Shown here: positions 13,601 to 28,600 of the stretch, one piece after another
How the letters are laid out: each line of letters begins with the position of its first letter
How positions within the stretch are numbered: the first letter of the stretch is position 1
Source: Stictocephala bisonia
Lineage: Eukaryota; Arthropoda; Insecta; Hemiptera; Membracidae
DNA length: 64,000 nt
Reading direction: 5' to 3'
NCBI GenBank assembly: GCA_035578905.1
Contig: JAQJVL010000611.1
Span: 124,001 to 188,000, forward strand
The notes under the pieces: generated by a model
What the model was told of the DNA's origin: nothing
The model's database searches: none
The model's input: only the letters and a program-made list of their open reading frames with translations
Translations under genes and position numbers: made by a program

Positions 13601-16600
13601 CTGATGGGTTATTACCACCGTAGTGTATAGGTGGACTGATGGGTTAGTACCACCGTAGTGTATGGGTGGACTGATGGGTTAGTACCACCGTAGTGTATAG
13701 GTGGACGGGTGGGTTAGTACCACCGTACGTGTATGCGTGGGCGGGTAGGTTAGTACCACCGTACGTGTATAGGTGGGCGGGTGGGTTAGTACCACCGTAC
13801 GTGTATGCGTGGGCGGGTAGGTTAGTACCACCGTACGTGTATGGGTGGGCGGGTGGGTTAGTACCAACGCAGGAGAGGAATATCACTATCTTTTATAAGA
13901 GGGGTGGAGTAATTTTCCTTAATATGATCCCTCAATCATTATTTATGTTCATGTGCGTACTCACTCTCCCTACACGATAATTAAGTTATCTCTAATAATA
14001 GTGATGTCTCTGCAAGAAAAGGCTGATTAAAAAGAGGTTACTATTTTGGAAAAAAGATCTGGTTAAACCAATGGCCGGTTAAGAGAGAGTATACGTAAGT
14101 TTTTAAAATAAAAAGAATAATGTTATAAACTCACTTTGACTGCTAGTAGCTGCATGACAGAGAGCAAGTTGAGCATGAATCCGTCACCAGCCAGAGCCCT
14201 TTCCTCAGCCCTTATCTGCGTGCGCTTCTCATTATTGCGTAACAATGCAGCTATATAGGCTAACATAGCTTCTCGTGAGCTACTATTAACCAAAATATCA
14301 TGGAATATTTTATGCAACAGTATCTGAAAAAGTCAAAGAATTTTTAGAATATTATGTTGGAATTTTTTATTTATTCTGTTTTTTTTCATCAAACGCTCTA
14401 TTTAAAATTGTGAGTCGAGTAGAAAAGTGTTAATATCATTGAAATTGGTACATGGATCATAAAATTATACGAACATTTAAAATAGTGATAAATTGTTGTA
14501 ACTTAAACAATTATCAATAAATTGTTGTAGAAAGAGTTAAGTCCTACAAATATCAATAATTTATACAAATAGAATAGTAGTAAATAAACAAAATCTGTTT
14601 TTGGTTAAAATAAAAATCAAGTCAGCAGATAATTTTCCTGAAAAGTAAAATATGCAAATTGATTTACATTTTTAAACAGTTTAATGAATTTGTATATAGA
14701 TCTGAATTTTAAATAGCCTATTTTTCTTACTGTCAATAATTGTTTCTTGATGGAATGATTGGTAATGTAACATGGGTAGCACATAAATAAATATCACACC
14801 CTTTAAATACTGTACAAAAATCTACAGGTTTATAACAGAATTTATATTTATTGTATTTAGTTCTTTCTCTCAGGAAGTTGCATGGAAAGCTTCAGCTCAT
14901 TTAAATTAAAAAAAAAATAAATAATAATAAATAAATAAATAATGGAATGATAAAGCCACAAGAACTTTCAATTAGTGATAGGTCAGTTCCATTTTTTTTT
15001 CTATTTTCAGTTCGGTCCAGTACTGAAATTAATTCCCTGTTCTCGATTCTGAATACTTTGTGAGTATGTCACAGAAAATGTAGTAATACCTTTAAGCCAG
15101 TGAATCAAAAAGTATTGTGAATTTGTTTAGTAACAAATTCAGAGGACTACTTTAGTCAAAAGATTTTATTGTTGTACTAGAGTATTTTGGGAATTTTCCC
15201 AGTATGAAACCCTATGTATCTATATGTGCCTTAATTGAATAAAATATTCAAGGATCTGAGGAATAAATAGGCTTTGCTAACTGACCTTTCTAAGCTATGC
15301 CTCTCATTTACTTGTAACACACAGACAGCTAATGATCAATCAAAATCATCATTTATGATAAAGTCCTAAACCTGGTGATCTGCTGTGTGTGTAATTCAAG
15401 AATGTTTACATCACAGAACAAGTGAAACCTGACTGTCCATTTTCATAAAACAAATAAATAATGTTGGAAACAAATGTGCAATTAATCCTATCTTATTAGC
15501 ACTAAACTAAATCTATCTTGCATACAATCTAGCAAATATTTTCTCTTACTCTTGCATTCTCTAGTTCTTGTTGTAATGTTGACTGAAGTGGTTTGTCATT
15601 AGATGCATTCCCACTAAAAAATCTGTCTGCCACTTTTGGTTCGTCTTCAGCAAAAACAGATATATTCAAAAATGGACCCAAAAAGGATGTGCGAGCAATT
15701 TCACGGCCTGCAGCACCGGTAACTATGTCTGGTAAAAACTGGACCTGTAAACAGATTAGGGAGTTTATCAGATTATCCTGACCTATTGTTAATTCATACT
15801 GGTACTTTATTAATTTACAGGTCTACTTTTATCATGCTTATAACTTTATAAATAAAATGAATTGTTCTTAATGTATTGGGAGCTCCACAAAATCCTATAA
15901 TCACACTTATATTCTCATATTATAAATTTTTAATTTTATGGAAGCTTCCCAAGGTGTTGTCTACAGAGCCATGAAACTCTGAGTGCTGATCTCTGTTAGT
16001 TCAAAATGTGTTCCTGCACGTTTAATATCCTGATTAAATATTGTACAGAAGACAAAAATAAACATCTGTATTCTGTTTTATTCAAAAGTGGTGTAAATCT
16101 ACTACTCTTGTACATAAGAAATATACTTCATAGGAAGTAAGGTCTCTGGATCCCCTTCTAAATCTTACACATACCTTTGATCCCCAGTGTATTCCCCACT
16201 GAAATTCTTCTTCTGAAACTCCCCTTGCTGAATCACCTTATGCTCAATATACAATAGGGTCCTTAGATGATATTATTTTTTATTGAGGATTTTTAAGTTC
16301 AAGCCTTTGGGAATCTTTATTATGTACTTGCATGTGACAAAAGGAAAATCTACGGTATAAATTAATGGATAAAACACTTTATTTTAATTTACTTGAATAG
16401 AATTATTATTGTTAAAAAAGAATAATATAAATATTCATACAGATGATAATGTTAATATCAATCTGTCATTTTATATTCTTACATATGAGACGCAGACACA
16501 ACGTTTTTGGTATTTTAAGGCGAATATGAATGATTATATGAGTGTAGGATGAGCGTGGATGAGTGTAGTCTGGTTACTAACTGAGTTCAACTGTTCCTCA

Positions 16601-19600
16601 GAAAGGGCAATTTATTAATAGCCTAACAGCCAGGGCAACTAAGGGACCTACAGCTTTATGTGGAATCCGAACCACGTAGTGCTGGTCTGATTTTCAGCTA
16701 ATTGACAAGCCTGATACTCAGTTATCTCCCCCACACAACATCCGCACAATGATTACCACCCAACATGGACACCCCAGACTTCTCTAGTAGTGTCCACGCT
16801 GATAGCAACCATTGAGCGGACGCCATGTCGGTATTAAGAGGACCGAGCATCCAACCTATCGCCTACAATCTCCCAAACACTTTGTCCCCAAGTAGCTAGG
16901 TTACATCACTGCTTGCAGTAAGTGATTCATAATGAATAGAATGAAAGATAAATTCATCCCTTACAATAATTTAAATCAATTTCTGAGAACATTTGAGATG
17001 TATGATTATCTTTATGTACTTGATGAGTGATAACATTATCTTTATATATTTTATGAGTGATAAGATTATCTTTATGTACTTGATGAGTGATAACATTATC
17101 TTTATATGCTTTATGAGTGCTAAGATTATCTTCATGTACTTTATGAGTGATAAGATTATTTTTATGTACTTGATGAGTAATAAGATTATCATTTTGTACT
17201 TGATGAGTGATAAGACTATCTTTACGTACTTGATGAGTGATGAGATGACAGATAGGCCGCTGTGTGGCTGTGGGACCAACCCTCATGTCGACCAAGTCAC
17301 TCAGAGCCTCCAGAGGTTTGCGGTGGCTGTTTCCAACAACTGACGCACCCTGCATTGATCTGTACAGACCTTGTAGCAGCGGGCTAAATACCTGCAATAA
17401 CCAAATATTGGTAACTTACACTGTCATTCATTTGAATGAAAATGTAACTGGTTTGAAACTGTTAAAATAAAAATGCACAATCAATATGTTACGATCACAG
17501 AATCAGAATCTTTATTGTCATTGATCAAGAAATACTTTAAAATAGGCACTGTCACAATATACAGTATTATAGAAACTAAGTCACCCTAACATGTGTAAAA
17601 CTTATTTACACAATGTTTACGTGTGATAAAAGAAATTCCTTGATTGTATAAAATGGGTAGTTTATGAGCCAGGTGTACATTTTAGAAATAAAACTAGGTA
17701 CGGTACATCTGTCGACAGTCTTAAAGGTTCAGGCAACTTAATGAAAATCCTTTGCAATTTCCACAGGGCTCACCCCAGCCATAATAGGGATTAATTTTTT
17801 CTTAACCAAAAGTATACTTTGAATGTGAGGGGAATAGCCCCAAATGACAATACCAACAATATCATATAATTATTTACTCTACATTTAATTTTTTGTAATG
17901 AAAGTTTTTTTTTAATTTTTGCTTCTGTTACAGTTATGGATTTCCTTGAAGTTAATATTTTCATTATAACCTGTCGGTATATTATCTTTAACAAGAAACT
18001 TCACAACTTATTAAAAAGGCTTGAAACTAATAATTTCATGAACCCCACCCTCACCACGAGATACAAACCAGTGCCTCTACTAAAGTTGTATGCAAAAACT
18101 TGTTATTCAAGATAGGATTCAAAACCTTGATGTACAGTGTTATGTAAGTTGATGATTCAACCCCTTTTGACTGCTTACTGATCTCATAATTCTTAAATGA
18201 GACATGATTTTCTATTAAAACGCAACACAGTGCCTATCTCTTCACCCATATACCTTTGGTGGCATTGGCCCTTCCACCCATCCATACATTTACAGTGATA
18301 ATTCCACAAGCTACTAGTATTTCAATTTCTTTTAATCTGTTATTATTAGTTACTAAACTAATAATACAAATATTTTACGGTTTAAGCCTCAGGTAAAGGG
18401 CGGGTCACAGGTGGCGGATAGTGAATGTTCCACCAGATATGGTAGACAGCTGCGAATAACTGCGAATGGTAACCCGAATAAGCAGTCCCGGACCGAGGCG
18501 GCAGCACCGGAGGGCGTGGGAGGGTGATCTGTGGCGGGGTCACACTCAGCAAGTCCACATGAGCCCGATGATAGTGCTGTGTCATGGCGAGGAAGTGCCG
18601 CCATCAAATAAGCACTGCCCGTACTGCCTTGTACGATAGGGTTTGGGTACCCGAAGGCTAGGAGAAGGTCACTCTGATGTAACACCGAGGCCAGGCCAAC
18701 GTCTTGAAGCTGCAGTGAAAGCAATTGGCCTAGGAGAAGAAGACTCTGATCACAAACTCCTGGTCCTCCAGGTTGGGGGTTGAGCGTTGGGCTGACATCC
18801 CGCCTCGTAAAAACTATCTCGTTACGTATCACCAACAAAATGCTTTGAAACAGGACTGGAACTTAAGGAATAAGACCCGGCTGTGCATAAATGAATTGAG
18901 ATTTGGAACATGGAACGTTCTAAGTTTAGCCATACCAGGTGCAATAGACATTCTGTCAAAGGAGCTAGAAGAAAGAAACATGGATATTGTAGCACTTCAA
19001 GAGACAAGATGGCCTTTGGCAGGAAGAGTTAATACCAAAGATTATGTGATATATTATAGTGGCTGTGATTATAACAGATACTACGGAGGGACCGGTTTTG
19101 CGGTTAAAAGAAAGTTGAGCGAAGCAATGTTATCTTTTAATCCTTGTAATGAAAGAATATGTACAATAAGAATTAGAGGAAGGTTTTCAAACATATCGCT
19201 GGTGAGCATTTATGCTCCCACAGAGGATGCTGAAGAAGATGATAAAGACAGATTTTATGAAAATCTGGAAGAAGTTACCAATGACCTTCCTCAGTATGAC
19301 CTAAGGATGATAATAGGAGATGCAAACGCCAAAATAGGGAAAGAGGAAATATGGACTGCCGTTGCCGGCAAGGAAAGTCTCCACGAAACATCCAACGATA
19401 ATGGAATCAGACTGTTAAGTTTCAGTGAAGCAAGCAGCTTCAAAATAATGAGTACAATGTTCCCCCACAAAAGAATACATGAAGAAACTTGGGTATCACC
19501 AAATGGACTCGTAAAGAACCAGATTGACCACGTATTAATAGATCAAAGGCATAAAACAAGCATCCTTGATGTACACAGTCTAAGAAGCGCAGAGTGTGGC

Positions 19601-22600
19601 TCGGACCATAATCTGGTCCTTATAAAAGTTTTTCAAAGAATAGCAGTAGAGAAGAAAAAGGGACAAAGACAAACTGATATTTATGAAATAGATAAATTAA
19701 GAATAAAAATAGAGCTTGGAGAGAGTGGTTTAAGGAAAGGACAGATGAGAAAAGGGAGCGATGGAAGAGACTTGACAAAGAAGCAAAAAAGATGGTAAAG
19801 GAAGCTAAAGAAAAGTCATGGAAGGAATTTGAAGAAAAAATGAAGTCAAATTTTGAAGGAAATAAGAAGATCTTTTATGGATTGATAAAAAATAAGACAA
19901 AACCAAAAGAAATGATGACTAAAGTAATAGATGTGAGTGGGGAAATTAAATGGAAGGAGCAGGAGGTGTTGGAAACATGGAAAGATTATTTTAAGGAATT
20001 GTTAGAAGGAACGGAGGTGGAAGAAGATGGAATGGGAGAGGAGATGATTAATACTGAAGACGATGAAAACTTAAGTATAGGAGAATTGGAAAAAGCGGTA
20101 AAGGAGATGAAGGATGGAAAGTCACCAGGAGAGGATGAAGTGACGGTGGAGATGATTAAAGCGGCAGGACCGATGGGAATGCAATGGTTATACAGAGTGA
20201 TGAGGGGGATATGGAAAAGTAAAAGGATACCAAAAGACTGGGAAATGGGCATAATTGTACCAATTTATAAAAAAGGGAACAAACAGAAGTGTGAGAATTA
20301 TAGGGGGATAACCCTTTTGTGTCAGAGTATGAAGATCTACGAAAGGTTACTGCTTCAAAAAATAAAACCAGTACTGGAAGAAACAGGAAGAGAGGAGCAG
20401 TGTGGATTTAGAAGAGGTAGGTCAACAGTAGATGCGATTTTTGTGATAAGGCAAGTGCTGGAAAAGAGATGGGAGTATGGAAAGGATACAGTGATAGCGT
20501 TCATAGATTTACAAAAAGCATATGACAAAGTGAAGAGAGAAATGATTTGGGAGAATCTGAGAAGAAGAGGGATAAAGGAGGGGATAATTGAAAGGATTAG
20601 GAATCTTTATGAAATATGTAAAAGTAAAGTAAGGATAGAAGAAAAATTCACGCAATCCTTTAAAACAGAGAGAGGTGTAAGACAGGGTAGTGTACTATCA
20701 CCTTTTCTTTTCAATGTGATCATGGATGAAATCATTGCAGGGGTTCAGATGGACAGAAGAGCTGAGGACTTGAAGGTGGTTGCATATGCAGATGATGTAA
20801 TGATATGGGAAGAGAAGAAGAGTTGGAACGAGAGTTGGCGAAATGGGCAGAAGTGGCAAAGAAGTATGGACTGAAGATGAATGTACAAAAATGTAAGGTA
20901 ATGAAGGTGGGAAGAATGGATGGAGGAAATGAAGATATATCAATTCAAGGGAATGTCCTGGAAAGAGTAGAAGATTTCTGTTATTTGGGTAGTACAATAA
21001 CAAGCAAGGGTACGATGACAAAGGAAATAGGAAAAAGAATTTGGAAAAGTGGACAGTTTTTCAATCTAGTGAAAAAGATACTATGGAATTGGAATATTGG
21101 GAAGGAGGCAAAATTGTTAATGTATAAAATGTATTACCAGCCAATCTTATTATATGGAGCGGAGACATGGACATGGAATAAAAGTGACATCAGCAGATTA
21201 CAAGCAGCGGAGATGAGATTCCTGAGGGGAATAGAGAAGGTTAGTAGAAGAGACAGAATAAGAAATGAAGTAATCAGAGAGAGGCTGGGAGTAATAACAT
21301 TACAGGAAACGATGGAAAGAAGGAAGATACAGTGGATGGGTCATGTGAAGAGGATGGAAGATAACAGAATGCCAAAGATAGCCTTGGAGAAACAAGAGGG
21401 AGGAAGGAGACCGAGGGGAAGGCCGAGAGGAAGATGGATAGACCAGGTGTGGAGGGATGTGGAGAGAAGGGGACTTCGGAGGGTACAGGTGGAGGAAGAG
21501 AAGACGTGGAGAGACAGACAGAAGTGGAAGAGGCTGTGTCAGACGACCTGCGAAAGCGGAAACGTTGACTGATGATGATGATGATGAGATAAATTAAAGA
21601 TAAAAGAAGTGGCAGATAAATTTAAACTAACTCTTAAGAATAGGTTCCAAGTGCTTACTGACCTAGAAGCTGAAACTGAAACAAGTATAGAAGATAGATG
21701 GATTAGTCTGAAAAGTGCTATACAAGAAACAACTATGGAGATATGTGGAAAAAGGAAAAAGAAAAAGAGAAATGTCTGGTTCGACGAAGAATGTGAGAAG
21801 AAACTGGAAGAGAGAAAAGATCTAAGGAAAAAATGGCTCCAAGAACAATCAGAGGAATCAAATCAGAGGTACAGAAAGTTTCAAAACGAAACAAATAAAC
21901 TGTTGAGAAAGAAGAAAAGACAGTATATAAATAGTATAATAGGCAAAGCAGAATCTATGCATAGTGAAAACACTAAAATATTTTATAAGACAGTAAAAAT
22001 GTTTAAGAAAGGATTCCAACCGAACTCCTTTGGGATTAAGCTTGAAGGAAAAGTCATTGTAGAAAAACCTAAAGTCCTAGAAATATGGAGAAAATATTTT
22101 GACAATCTATTAAATGTAGAAAACGATTTTACAAACAATAATAGTGACTGTGTATTCCTAAATGTACAACCAAAAGTAGATGAACCAAGTATGGAGGAAG
22201 TAAACAGAGTAATAAAAGAGATGAAAAGTAACAAAGCACCTGGCGCAGATGGTATCAGTGCCGAAATGATAAAGGCAGGAGGTAAATATTTAATTACGCA
22301 AATCCATAAGCTGTTATTACAAATCTGGAAAGAAGAATACGTACCGAAGGAATGGGAAGAAGCAATAATAACACCACTTCATAAGAAAGGCGACAAACAG
22401 AACCCAGAAAACTACAGAGGAATATCTCTTTTAAACACTACCTACAAAATCTTCTCCAAAATTGTACTTAGAAGACTAGAAACCTACACCAATGAAATTA
22501 TAGAAGAACACCAAGCTGGATTCATAAAAAGCAGATCGACCACAGACCAAATTTTCATTCTTAAACAAGCCATTTCAAAATACTGGGAGTTTAACAAACA

Positions 22601-25600
22601 TTTTTTTGGAATTTTTATCGATTTCAGCAAAGCCTATGACAGTTTGTGTAGAGAAAAGATATGGGAAAAAATTGAAGGTTTCGGAATACCAAGGAAAATC
22701 ATAAATTTGGCAAGGCTTAGTGTAAATAACAGCAGATGTAGAGTAAAAGTGGAAAACGACTACACCACAACCTTTGAAGTTAAGACAGGAGTAAGACAAG
22801 GTGATGGCTTGTCCCCTATTCTTTTTAATATCGCATTGGAAGGAGCATTAAAAGAAGTAAAGAAAACTAATATAGGGATAGAAATAGGGGATAAAATATC
22901 AGCTCTGGCCTTTGCAGATGACGTAGTTTTGTTGGCAGAAAGCAAAGAAGATCTGAAAATTATAACTGAAATTTTAATTAAAGAAACCAAAGAAGTTGGA
23001 CTTAAAGTTAGCAATGAAAAAACTAAATTTATGTATTTTGGCCGAAATCCTGACAACACACAAAATTTTACAGTAGAAGGAAACAATTTTGAAAGAGTAG
23101 ATGAATTCAAATACCTTGGTACAATAATTAGCTCTAACAACAGTGAACACACAGAAATTCAAAGTAGAATAAACTCAGCTAACAGAAGCATGTTTGCTCT
23201 AAATAAACTTATGTCATCAAAACTTTTATCTTACCATACAAAAATTAAAATGTACAAAACAATAATCAGACCAGTAATTCTCAACGGAACTGAGTCATGG
23301 ATTATCGACAAAAACACAGAAAAAAAGCTGATCACTTTTGAGAACAAAGTACTCAGAAAAATCTTTGGACCCACAATAGAAAACGGAGTATGGAGGCTGA
23401 AGCACAACAGAGAAATTAGAGATCTATTCAAAGAACCAGACATTATAGCAGAAGCCAAGTGCCGATGTTTGCGGTGGGCGGGGCACGTAATAAGAAGAAA
23501 TAATAATACTATGATAAAACAAGTGTGGAAAGAAAACCCTGACGGTAGAAGGCCCCCTGGACGTCCTAAGAAAAGATGGAAGGATCAAGTGGTCATCGAC
23601 ATGAATAAATTAAGGGTCAATGAAGAAGATGCAGAGGATCGTGAGAAGTGGAGGCAAATTGTTGGTGAGGCCAAATACCACCTTGGGTATCAGTGGCCAT
23701 GGGAGTAAGAGTAAGTAAGTAAGTATATTAGTGTTTTAGTTCCAGTTACGTTAGCATTTTAGTATTTAGTGAATAAGGAGAGAAATGATGACTTACGATC
23801 AGATAATATACGAGACTTACTCGAAACAAACTTACAAATATTCTTTCATTTCTCTTAAACTGTTATTTTGGTACAACGTAGTTTTAAAGTTATCATTAAA
23901 ACAAAGTTATGTAAATTACATAGGGTTTTAAATGTCCATTTAGCCATATCAGCAGAATGTCAACAAAACAATTCCAACCCAGTGACAACTGGCAGACATC
24001 ATGGTTGACGCATAGCGCGAGATAGTGGACAGTTTGAACGGCAACTAATACGAGTTGTCTAGGAGTGGGAACTGGCTACTGCCAATGGGCGTACAATATG
24101 AGAGGACAGTTCGAACGGCAACCAATACTCTTGGAGTTGGGACTGGTCACTGCCAGTGACATTTTGAGTGCAAAGGGTTAAAGCAATGCCTGTTTTAATT
24201 TATTTCCTCTTGGCTTAGTTTTGTGTTTACATTGTTTATTTTATTTATCATGTCTATTTTTAATACCTAGTTGTATTATTTTATAGAAAGAGTTAAGTTA
24301 GTAAATATATCAGGTACAGTCAACTCCCGATTATCCACGGAATAGGGTGGCTGATTGGTCGCGGATAATCCGCAAATCGTAAAGAATGGGAAAGAAAAAC
24401 TCAGAATAAGCAAGGTAGCAAAGGTTAAACCACGGTATTTGTAAGGTTGCGTTGACATAATTATTATTGGGATATTTATTTAACATTACTTTTAACAATG
24501 CTGTGTTATCAACACAAACAGAATTTTTTATTTTCATAAGTCTTGATTAGAATTAAATTATTTATTGTTATGTTGTGTTTTTATTACAATATGTTAAGCG
24601 ATGAACATCTTAATAGGTGCATAGAAATTAAATTAACACTACATACTAGTAATTATTCTTCATTTAACGCAATGTGAAATAACGTTAACAGAGCAGACCG
24701 GTTTAAAAAGCGAGGTAAAACACTGAATACAGCAGAGTTGACAGATTGCAGAAAAAAATACAGATACGTGTCACGCCACACGTCGACAACACAACTGTCT
24801 GCAACTCATTTCCACCTTGTCACTAGTAGGCGTAGTCAGTGCTACGCAGCACGTACCCTAGGATGAATATTGTTAACACATTCGCTGCGGGTGGGTCAGT
24901 ACTGTCCCACCACCACAACCTTTTGTTATTGATCCAGTCTGAGGTTAGCGTCGGGTCGTTGAACTTGTTGAATGTTTCAGCGTGGTTAGAACCATATGTA
25001 GTAACATGTAATCTATTGGTTCCGTGCTCGGATTTCTTTTTCATACTTTCATACTTTATATATACTTTATAAGGCGCTCTTCCACAACACATGTACTGTC
25101 TTAGATCACTCCCAAAGATAAAAAGAAACAAAGAGAAAGAAAGCGTTGTCGAGTGTGCTACATTGAAGGTAGAGAAAAGAAAACTATATATTTGTGCACA
25201 ATACCCAGGGAAACCAGGTTCCCTGCTATGAAAAGTACCATGCGTAAAGAAACATTCACTTTGCTCGTTGTATATATTGTAAATATGGCCTAGTAAATAT
25301 TAAAATGTATTAGTTTATTATCAGTTAGTGTATATATATTACTGTTTTGAACTTTAAATATGTGTAAGTGACAAATAGAATTTTTGAACTCTGCCGTATT
25401 CCTGGTGGGTCAGTACTGACCCAAAATTTTGAAACCCCAAAACTTCAAAAAAAACAGCTGGGATGGATTTACAGGGTGGCCAGCAAAACTGGATTTTAAA
25501 ATTCATGCATAATTCCAGGTTTTCCAGGATGTTAAATAATAATTTCCAGGTCACTTACGGTAACTAAAAAACACACATAAACGATATAAAATAAACATAT

Positions 25601-28600
25601 TTATTTAAAAAACAATTTGTAAAAAAACAAAAATAAAAAATTTATTTAAAAAACAATATGCAGTTAAAAACAAGAATAATATTTATAACAAGAAAACTCT
25701 ACATTAAGTACACAGTTTTGTATAGTTCTTAAAACTTACTACTATACAAATTTAACAATTTCTAATAGACAAGTAGGCCCACTTGAAATTTTTTTGTAAT
25801 TAATTAATTTTTTAAATCAAGCACGTGACATATATTTAATTAAAATTCCTGCATGAAATAAATATTTGCACTACACAAAAGCTAATGCAGAGATAATATT
25901 AAACTAACATAATTTTAATAAATTGATGGCATTGATATGAAATATTAGAAATAAATAAAATAATATGAGCCTAACAACATTCAACAATAATCAATAAAGT
26001 AAACTACACTTTTCAAATAAATAGATTTCAATAATTAATTACGCACTCGCCATATATACATATTATAACTAAAATTCCTGCATGAAATAAAATTGAACAC
26101 AAAAGCTAACACAAAGAAAGAAATTTAAAATAATATAAACTTAATAAATTGATGGCATTGACATGAAATATTAGAAATGAAATGTAAAATAATATAAGCC
26201 TAACAAAATTCAACAAAAATCAATAAAACAAACTACACTTTTTAAATAAATAGATTTTAATAATTATGAACTCGCCATATAAACATATTATAACTAAAAT
26301 TCATGCATGAAATAACATTGAACACATAAGCTAGCACAAAGAAAGAAATTTAAAATAATATAAACTTAATAATATTGATGACATTGACATGAAATATTAG
26401 AAATGAAATGTAAAATAATATAAGCCTAACAAAAATCAAGCAATCAAGTGTAGTGCAAACTTTTCAAATAAATCGATTTCAATAATTATGCACTCACCAT
26501 ATATACATATTATTGCTAAAATTCCTGCATGAAATAAAATTGAACACAAAAGCTAACACAAAGAAAGAAATTTAAAATAATATAAACTTAATAAATTTAT
26601 GGCATTGACATGAAATATTAGAAATGAAATATAAAATAATATAAGCCTAACAAAATTCATTAGAAATAAACTACACTTTTTAAATAAATAGATTTCAATA
26701 ATCATGCACTCGCCATATAAACATATTATAACTAAAATTCCTGCATGAAATAAAATTGTACACAAAAGCTAAAACAATGAAAGAAATTTAAACTAATATA
26801 AACTTAATAAAAATTGATGGCATTAACATGAAATAATAGAAATGAAATGTTAAATAATATAGGCCTAACAAAATTTGACAAACATCAATGAAAATAAACT
26901 GCACTATGGTACTATTTACAAATATTTTTACAGCTGTTTACTAAGTTCTTTTATTTTAGCATCCAATGCTTGGCCTTCTTTAAGAGCTTCGTCCATAAAT
27001 CTTGCTTTCTTGGATTTCAGCTCATCCAGCTCCTTTTTCTTCCGTTTTTTTAACATCTTCTTTTTGATTCCTACTGTCACTTTGCTCCCTAGCTGCCTGA
27101 AGAGCTTCCTTGTACTTGGCATATATATGAATTTCTTACTGAATTAATCATGGATTTTGTTACAGTTAGCTCTTTCAAACCTCCCTCAGCTATGACAGCA
27201 TCATAGACCGTTCGTAGTCCTATGAGAGATTTTTCCTTTAATTTGTCCACTAAACATTCTTTGTTAATGGAGAATCCCCTCTCCACTTGAGCATTTCCAT
27301 GAGATAGTGTCAATACTATTTTTAAAAAGTCTTTTAAATTATTGAATTTTTCATTATCTCCGATAACTACCATCCAGAAAATGTCAAGTCTTTCTTTACA
27401 GTTCTTGAATGAAGCAGATGCTTTTACAAAATCTTCTTCTTTGGTGATTTTTGAATATTCACGTGAAACAACATCTGCTTTTGTTCCACTGATCCAACTT
27501 TTGGAGACAAAATCCTCTACAAGATTATTAAACAAGGATTCTCCTTCAGGTGTACAAGCTACTTTTGGATCCACGCTAGTCAAATGTTTTGTTATAGAAA
27601 ATTTCAGGGGGGAGCGCTCTTCAATTTTCTTTACAAAAGCTTTCATGCCAGCCTTTGCTTGTCTGCGCAAAAGAGCTATGTCAACATCTTTGACAACAGA
27701 CTTGGCTATTTCTGCTCGAGTTAGAAAACCCAAATCCACATGTTTGAATGATAGTAGGTTTTCTTCATCGTCTAAGTCAACACCAACTCGGACTTTCTCT
27801 GGTTTGACAAATCTCTTTTGGACATCTTTTGTCATATCTGATAGTGCACTATACAGAAACGGTACAAAAGGCCAGTTAGTTTGAAACGTTTTTAAGAAGG
27901 GTTCAGTGTCAGCACTCAGAGTTTTGAAAAATGCAAGTTTGGAAGATAGTAGTGGATCTTTCAAACTGTCAACTATTGTAGTATAACTAGCAGAGGTTTT
28001 TAGTGAGTTCCACCCTTTGCTTTCTGAAATAGCCGAGATGTACTTTTTAATGTTAGGGATGATGTCAATTGCTGTTTGTGCCACCTCAGAATTGTCAAGC
28101 CATCTAACAGCACAAAACTTCTTTGGAAAAAGACTTGATTTTGTATTTCTAATGTACTCACCTCGCCGGGCTGGAGACTCTTTAAAATAATTATAAAGAG
28201 CTCTCAAAAATTTAACCAAGTCCCATTTAGTAGCTAACAGCTACTTTAAAAGCATTATGAACTGTGTGAAGGCTACAAGTTCCAAAATCAATCAATGTCC
28301 TGTCAGTAATTTGTTCGCCTAAGTAAACCTTTAAGTCTTTTAGTAATTTTATGTTTACATTGGGCCCATCCATTGAAACTTGGAGTAAGTTCTGAAGTTG
28401 AAAAGGTTTCAAGGCAGACATTAGGGCTCCTTGGAGTTCAACAGCTGACGCAGAGTGTAAAAATTGGGAAGTTAGATACCTGGTTACCACCTCATTTTTA
28501 CAACTATCCCAAAACCTAACAACTATGTCCATTTGCTGTTTTATTGATATTTTGTTTAGCGATTCGTCAAATGAAATGACAAAACAAGGGCATTTTTCCA

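Larger units (their letters stand above)
18385..23725 (+). mobile_element. RTE-like non-LTR retrotransposon (element B), interrupted
   Basis: GC-richer leader (18,385-18,770), one long ORF with an APE-type endonuclease and reverse transcriptase, and a short (GTAA)n tail at 23,705-23,725. It is split by element A at 19,701-21,586. Without A and one copy of the target duplication, the reading frame runs unbroken from 18,773 to 23,708 (1,012 residues by arithmetic), a normal RTE length. It lies antisense in UBE4B intron 6. The left boundary is judged from base composition, and no flanking target duplication was identified. Confidence 0.85.

Noticed and set aside
16954..17229. Extension of UBE4B exon 7 through the [10 protein letters not shown] repeats as coding sequence
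   Set aside because: The family alignment requires VQFLP directly after CHLITHQ, and the best donor is at the first junction. Kept only as a possible alternative splice form.
18389..18838. 149-codon minus-strand ORF across the RTE leader
   Set aside because: Lies antisense in a GC-rich leader where stops are rare; no domain or splice support.
22575..23458. Minus-strand ORFs opposite the RTE reverse transcriptase
   Set aside because: Shadows of the real plus-strand frame; no motifs.
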